Assembly (NCBI GenBank): GCA_009693435.1
Contig: SHXF01000086.1
Location: 1 to 18,045 of the forward strand
DNA from: Betaproteobacteria bacterium
GTDB taxonomy: Bacteria > Pseudomonadota > Gammaproteobacteria > Burkholderiales > SG8-39
Reading direction: 5' to 3'
DNA length: 18,045 nucleotides
Of the stretch, positions 14,353 through 18,045 are shown in pieces. Positions within the stretch are counted from its first letter, which is position 1. Each line of letters starts with the position of its first letter. The position numbers were made by a program, and so were the translations under genes. Under the pieces are notes generated by a model, which saw only the letters and a list, made by a program, of their open reading frames with translations, ran no database searches and was not told the DNA's origin.

Positions 14353-15318
14353 ATGTCACGCTGCATTACTGGACTCTTCGTGCTTGCCGCACTGATGCTT
14401 GCCGGGGCGTCGTTCGGCCAGGGTTTCCCGGCAAAACCGATCCGGCTGGTCGTGCCGTTCACCACCGTCGGTCTTCCCGACGTGCTGGCTCGCCCCGTCG
14501 CCGCGAAAATATCCGAATCCATCGGACAGCCCGTGATCGTAGAAAACATAGCGGGTGCAGGCGGAGTAATCGCCGCCCAGATGGTGGCAAAGGCACCGCC
14601 CGATGGATACACGGTCATGCTCACGACCGAAGCCATCTACGCTATCACCCCCGCTCTCTATTCCAAGATCACCTACGACCCGCTACGCGATTTCACGCCG
14701 GTGATCCAGGCCTTGCGCGGAACGCTGTTCCTGGTCGCGAACTCGTCTCTCGGCGTGGATTCGGTTCAGCAACTGATCGCGCTGGCGAAGGCGCGCCCCG
14801 GAATCAACTATGGCTCGCCGGGCAACGGCCTGGTGCATCACCTGGCGATGGCGCAATTCGCGTTGATGGCCGGCGTCAAACTCACACACGTCCCTTACAA
14901 GGGCATCGCGCAGGCAACACCGGCGCTGTTGTCGGGCGAAGTTTCCGTGATGTTCGTTACCCTGCCGTCGGTGCTGCAGCACGCGAAGAGTGGCAGGCTC
15001 CGCATCCTCGCCGCTGGATCGGCGCAGCGATCGACGTTCATGCCGGACCTCGCTACGGTCGCGGCGTCCGGGTTTCCAGGATTCGACATCGGTTTCAACA
15101 TGGGATTTGTCGTGCCCGCGGCGACGCCGCGGGCGATCACAGAGCGTCTCAACGTCGAGTTCGTGAAGGCGTTGAAATTACCCGACATCCAATCCGGATT
15201 GGCCGCATTCGGCGTCGAAGTGGTCGCGGGGACGCCCGAGCAATTTGGAGAGCAGATACGCAAGGACCATGACTATTACACCCGGCTCGTACCTCAGATA
15301 GGCCTGAAGGTCGATTGA
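14353..15318 (+). CDS. Bug/TctC-family periplasmic solute-binding protein
   Basis: This intact 321-residue receptor has the signal peptide MSRCITGLFVLAALMLAGASFGQ with cleavage near residue 22. Family blocks are FPAKPIRLVVPFTTVGLPDVLARPV, GQPVIVENIAGAGGVIAAQMVAKAPPDGYTVML, PGINYGSPGNGLVHHLAMAQF, HVPYKGIAQATPALLSGE and SGRLRILAAGSAQRS. The usual PGG of the first loop is TVG, a change in a ligand-contacting region. GGAG lies about ten bases before the ATG. It starts 27 bases after the cupin dioxygenase stop, so it is probably cotranscribed with it and may capture that pathway's substrate. No TctAB genes are near. Confidence 0.92.
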   Translation: MSRCITGLFVLAALMLAGASFGQGFPAKPIRLVVPFTTVGLPDVLARPVAAKISESIGQPVIVENIAGAGGVIAAQMVAKAPPDGYTVMLTTEAIYAITPALYSKITYDPLRDFTPVIQALRGTLFLVANSSLGVDSVQQLIALAKARPGINYGSPGNGLVHHLAMAQFALMAGVKLTHVPYKGIAQATPALLSGEVSVMFVTLPSVLQHAKSGRLRILAAGSAQRSTFMPDLATVAASGFPGFDIGFNMGFVVPAATPRAITERLNVEFVKALKLPDIQSGLAAFGVEVVAGTPEQFGEQIRKDHDYYTRLVPQIGLKVD

Positions 15319-15389
15319 TACGTGCCCGGGCCCGGATGCTTGCGGACGGCGCAGGGGAACCGCGTCAAACTTGTTAAAGGACTGACAAT

Positions 15390-16307
15390 ATGAAGCGACT
15401 GGAAGGAAAAGTGGCCATCGTATTCGGAGCCGGCCCGGACATTGGCGGCACCATCGCGCACTTTCTGGCGAGAGAAGGCGCCCGGATCACCATCAACGAC
15501 GCCGATCGGAAGAACACCGACGATACCCTCGCATTCCTCCAATCCCGCGGCTACGACGCTATCGGATTCACCGCAAATGCCATCGAGGAGGAGCCGGTCG
15601 CCCACATCGTCGCCGAGACCGTGAAGCGCCATGGCCGGCTCGATATCGTGGTCAATCTGGTGGGGAAGCTCCATTGGAGTCCGCTGGTCGACATGGACAT
15701 CCGCGACTGGACCGAGTGCCTGCTGAGCTATCCGACCGCAGCGATGGTCACGACCAAACACGCCGCCAGGGCAATGATCGCCGGGGGCTGGCGGGGCAGC
15801 GTCATACACAACCTATCGAGCGCGGCGCACTTCGGCGAAGCCTCTGCCACGGCCTATGGCGCGTCCAGGGCCGCAACCCTCAGTTTTGCCCGGTCGGCCG
15901 CCATGGACCTTGCCCACGACGGCATCCGGGTCAACACCATCACGCCATGCGGCCTGGAACACAATCTGTGGGCCTACATGCACGATGAGATGTTCGATCC
16001 GGACTACGTCCCGCCGAAGCGTCGGTCTTTCTACTCGCGCGACGACTATCTGAAAATGATCCCGCTCGAGCGCTTCCCGCGCGCGTCCGACATCGCCTGG
16101 GCAGCGGTGTATCTCGCCTCGGATGAAGCGAGCTTCCTGACCGGGGTAGACATTCCCGTCGACGGTGGATTGCGTTTCAAGTACCCCAGCTGGCGGCCCG
16201 GAGATTTCACCGGGGTGAACATCAAGGACTACATGAAGAACCTCAAGCTGACGAAATACGGAGAGGAGCATGGCAACGTCGTCAAGAAAGACGGTTTGCC
16301 TCGGTGA
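15390..16307 (+). CDS. Short-chain dehydrogenase/reductase with YxxxR in place of YxxxK
   Basis: This 305-residue SDR has a Rossmann N-terminus (KVAIVFGAGPDIGGTIA, nucleotide loop at residues 13-19), an acidic residue at the end of strand 2 (TINDADR, favouring NAD), the NLVG counterpart of NNAG, and a catalytic Ser at about 143-144. The active-site tetrad is altered: Tyr156 is followed by GASR, so Arg160 replaces the almost invariant Lys. The codon is clearly AGG. Downstream features are normal (GIRVNTITPCG, ASDEASFLTGVDIPVDGG). A C-terminal tail of about 40 residues after the typical end is longer than usual. AAAGGAC precedes the ATG. In context it may dehydrogenate a product of the adjacent Rieske oxygenase; with Arg160, activity needs testing. 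Confidence 0.88.
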   Translation: MKRLEGKVAIVFGAGPDIGGTIAHFLAREGARITINDADRKNTDDTLAFLQSRGYDAIGFTANAIEEEPVAHIVAETVKRHGRLDIVVNLVGKLHWSPLVDMDIRDWTECLLSYPTAAMVTTKHAARAMIAGGWRGSVIHNLSSAAHFGEASATAYGASRAATLSFARSAAMDLAHDGIRVNTITPCGLEHNLWAYMHDEMFDPDYVPPKRRSFYSRDDYLKMIPLERFPRASDIAWAAVYLASDEASFLTGVDIPVDGGLRFKYPSWRPGDFTGVNIKDYMKNLKLTKYGEEHGNVVKKDGLPR

Positions 16308-16330
16308 ATGCCAGCAAGGAAGTCGAATCC

Positions 16331-17491
16331 ATGAATCAGGCCGATCGCAAGCGGAAAAAGGCGGACCACATGGAGTTGCTGCCGCAGACGTCGAGCGACA
16401 GCTTGATGGGCCGCCTGCTGCGCAAGTTCTGGCAGCCGGTCGCGCTGTCGCGCGACATTGAGTGCGGCGTCGCAAAACCCCTGCGAATTCTCGGAGAAGA
16501 CCTGACACTGTATCGCGGCGATAGCGGGCGCCCCTATCTGGTTGGTGCCAGGTGCGCGCACCGCTTGACCCTGCTGCACACCGGCTGGGTCGAAGGCGAA
16601 GCGATCCGTTGTATCTACCACGGCTGGAAGTACGACGGGACGGGGCAATGTATCGAGCGGCCTGTCGAAAAGGACCCGGAAATTCCCAAAATCAAGATCC
16701 CGGGATATGCGCTGCGCGAGTACAGCGGGCTCATCTTTGCTTATCTCGGCGATGAACCCGTTCCCGAATTCGACCTTCCACGGAAAGACGTGCTTGAGAG
16801 AAAAGAAGGCGTCGTCGTCGCGAGAGCCGAAAAATGGCCTTGCAACTGGTTCCAGCAGGTTGAAAATTCTCTGGACGCCGCCCATGTGAGTTTCGTCCAT
16901 CGGAAAGGCTTGGTCGGACTGATAGGCGCGGCGGTGACCATGACGATACCAGATCTGACATATTCTGAAACCGATGCGGGCATCGAGCAGGTTGCCACGC
17001 GCTCGAACGACAACGTGCGCAAGAGCGACTGGACCTTCCCCAACAACAATCACATCGTCGTGCCGGGACTGGCCAAAAACGGCCCATGGTGGGACATCTG
17101 TATCTGGAACGTTCCGAACGACAATGAAAATACAACCCGATTTCTTCTCTACAGCACATCCCATGTCGGCGAAGAGGCGGAGCGATTCAAGAAATTCTTC
17201 GCGGATTACGGCAACTACAATCTGGCCGACCACCACGATGAACTGTTCTTCGAAGGAAAGTTTCCGCAAGATCCGGTCCTGCAGCTCACCAGTGCCCAGG
17301 ATTATGTCGCGCACGCAGCCCAAGGAACGGTCGCAGACCGCGCGAACGAGCTGCTGGGCAAATCGGATGCGGGTATCGTGTTTTTGCGCAGAATGTTCTG
17401 GAGAGAACTGGAGGCGATCCGCACCGGAAACCCGACAAAGCAATGGCGAAGGCGGTCGACCCCGGCGAATATGCCGACCCAGCCGGGTTGA
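16331..17491 (+). CDS. Rieske non-heme iron oxygenase, alpha subunit (second copy)
   Basis: This 386-residue oxygenase has a Rieske centre with Cys75-x-His77 (CAHRLTLLHTG) and Cys94-x2-His97 (CIYHGW), and mononuclear iron ligands Asp182, His185 and His190 in NSLDAAHVSFVH. The N-terminal SSDSLMGRLLRKFWQPVALSRDI matches oxygenases that act on aromatic acids or ethers. It differs in length and sequence from the Rieske protein at 8128, so the two are not recent duplicates. No reductase or ferredoxin gene is near. The ATG at 16331 follows AAGGAAG; a GTG at 16304 overlapping the SDR stop (GTGA) is the alternative and would add nine residues. The tight junction argues for cotranscription with the SDR. 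Confidence 0.9.
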   Translation: MNQADRKRKKADHMELLPQTSSDSLMGRLLRKFWQPVALSRDIECGVAKPLRILGEDLTLYRGDSGRPYLVGARCAHRLTLLHTGWVEGEAIRCIYHGWKYDGTGQCIERPVEKDPEIPKIKIPGYALREYSGLIFAYLGDEPVPEFDLPRKDVLERKEGVVVARAEKWPCNWFQQVENSLDAAHVSFVHRKGLVGLIGAAVTMTIPDLTYSETDAGIEQVATRSNDNVRKSDWTFPNNNHIVVPGLAKNGPWWDICIWNVPNDNENTTRFLLYSTSHVGEEAERFKKFFADYGNYNLADHHDELFFEGKFPQDPVLQLTSAQDYVAHAAQGTVADRANELLGKSDAGIVFLRRMFWRELEAIRTGNPTKQWRRRSTPANMPTQPG

Positions 17492-17846
17492 TTTGAGGAG
17501 CGTATCGAGGCTGCAGCGCCAAACCCGGCGGCGGGGTGCCATATACTGTTCCAGTACAAATACCAATTCTTCCCGTATAACCCTGCTGAACGGCGATATG
17601 ATCCGACTAAAGTTATGGAATTCAGACTTTTCAGACCTTTGCCGCAGCGCGTCAATATCGCGCGCCCGAAACGCTGTCGTTGTGTGAACTGAACACGTGC
17701 AAATTCCGGCGACCGTACGACCCGTGTCCGGTCGGGCAATATCGCAAGATCCCGATTGACTGATGCTGCCGCAGCCGGAGATACTTCCCCCCGCACTATT
17801 GAATTTTCATCCATCCCACTGGTGTCGTACCCGAGAGGAGAAAAGC
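17492..17846. other. Non-coding spacer with lower GC than the genes around it
   Basis: No convincing gene is seen in this 355-base stretch. A perfect 5-bp inverted repeat, TACTG-TTC-CAGTA, lies at 17544-17556 and could be a weak operator. The part from about 17540 to 17660 is clearly richer in A and T than the genes before it, as expected for a regulatory region or foreign DNA. No strong intrinsic terminator for the upstream operon is obvious. Confidence 0.5.
17756..17785 (+). promoter_or_regulatory. Candidate sigma-70 promoter for the ORF at 17847
   Basis: TTGACT (17756-17761, five of six consensus bases) and GATACT (17780-17785, four of six) are separated by 18 bases. Transcription from here would give a leader of roughly 55 bases ending in the GAGAGGAG ribosome site before the ATG at 17847. 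This is based on motif match only. Confidence 0.35.
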
Positions 17847-17924
17847 ATGACCAAATCAGCTGTCGTAGTGAATCTGGCGGACATCGAAGAAGAGCAGGCG
17901 CTCAGAGCCTGTGAAAAATTATAA
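17847..17924 (+). CDS. Small ORF of 25 codons, unidentified; possibly a truncated gene
   Basis: A strong ribosome site (GAGAGGAG, eight bases before the ATG) precedes MTKSAVVVNLADIEEEQALRACEKL and a TAA stop. The N-terminal residues look like the start of a larger soluble protein, and the following DNA is AT-rich in a way that suggests a broken reading frame. I cannot name a family. It may be the decayed head of a gene or a genuine short peptide. Confidence 0.4.
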   Translation: MTKSAVVVNLADIEEEQALRACEKL

Positions 17925-17977
17925 AAATATCCGTACTACCTGGTCCACGGTTAGAGCGCTGGTACGTTAAGAGAGCT

Positions 17978-18045
17978 ATGACAACGCGAGATGGAATCGA
18001 GATGACAAGCGAAAGCGGAGAATTGTTCGAGGGGACTCTGGTGCA
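17978..18045 (+). CDS. Partial ORF running off the window end, unidentified
   Basis: From an ATG at 17978 the frame is open to the window edge, reading MTTRDGIEMTSESGELFEGTLV. The ribosome site is weak (AGAGAG). Too little sequence is present to assign a family, and it may be chance. Confidence 0.25.
   Translation, partial: MTTRDGIEMTSESGELFEGTLV

Noticed and set aside
14091..15272. Plus-strand open frame of 393 codons
   Set aside because: It is an out-of-frame shadow spanning the cupin end and the receptor gene.
15319..15389. Possible terminator at the GCCCGGGCCCGG palindrome after the receptor gene
   Set aside because: There is no following T-run and the SDR gene continues in the same direction, so a terminator is not supported.
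16229..17566. Minus-strand open frame of 445 codons
   Set aside because: It is antisense to the second Rieske oxygenase, which carries all metal-binding motifs.

Overview
The window looks like a GC-rich chromosomal stretch from an environmental betaproteobacterium, most likely Burkholderiales. The main reason is seven genes or gene remnants for Bug/TctC-type periplasmic solute-binding proteins in 18 kb, with no TctA/TctB membrane partners; that expansion is typical of Bordetella, Cupriavidus and their relatives. This taxonomic call is inferred from gene content, not from a marker gene. I found no rRNA, tRNA, CRISPR array or transposase gene.

Layout. (1) 1-2260: a frameshifted fragment of a tctC gene is a near-copy of the 3' half of the intact tctC at 1268-2260 (minus). 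Between the copies lies a decayed HigBA-type toxin-antitoxin pair: the toxin is frameshifted and the antitoxin lacks its DNA-binding domain. (2) 2473-3890 (plus): a lipoprotein of unknown function, then an isochorismatase-like cysteine hydrolase. (3) 3877-6661 (minus): the C-terminal remnant of an EF-hand protein, a PaaZ-type aldehyde dehydrogenase, and a Bug receptor whose signal peptide carries a 9-bp tandem repeat. (4) 6662-7117: a gene-free divergent spacer with a short tandem repeat and an inverted pair of REP-like elements. (5) 7118-10050 (plus): Bug receptor, Rieske oxygenase alpha subunit and a broken Bug gene, followed by a 13-bp minisatellite. (6) 10144-11556 (minus): an NtaA/DszA-type flavin monooxygenase. 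(7) 11777-17491 (plus): a collinear series of a truncated chimeric Bug gene, CoxG-like protein, truncated redoxin, gentisate-dioxygenase-like bicupin, intact Bug receptor, short-chain dehydrogenase and a second Rieske oxygenase. (8) 17492-18045: a lower-GC tail with one tiny ORF behind a good ribosome binding site and a partial ORF at the edge.

Together the genes read as an accessory region for catabolism of aromatic or other organic acids. Periplasmic receptors capture substrate, two Rieske oxygenases and a flavin monooxygenase activate it, the SDR oxidises an alcohol or diol, the cupin enzyme cleaves a ring, and the aldehyde dehydrogenase and amidase-like hydrolase process products. The actual substrates cannot be read from the sequence. 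The region is also decaying: at least six genes are truncated, frameshifted or chimeric, with direct repeats and small duplications at or near the lesions.
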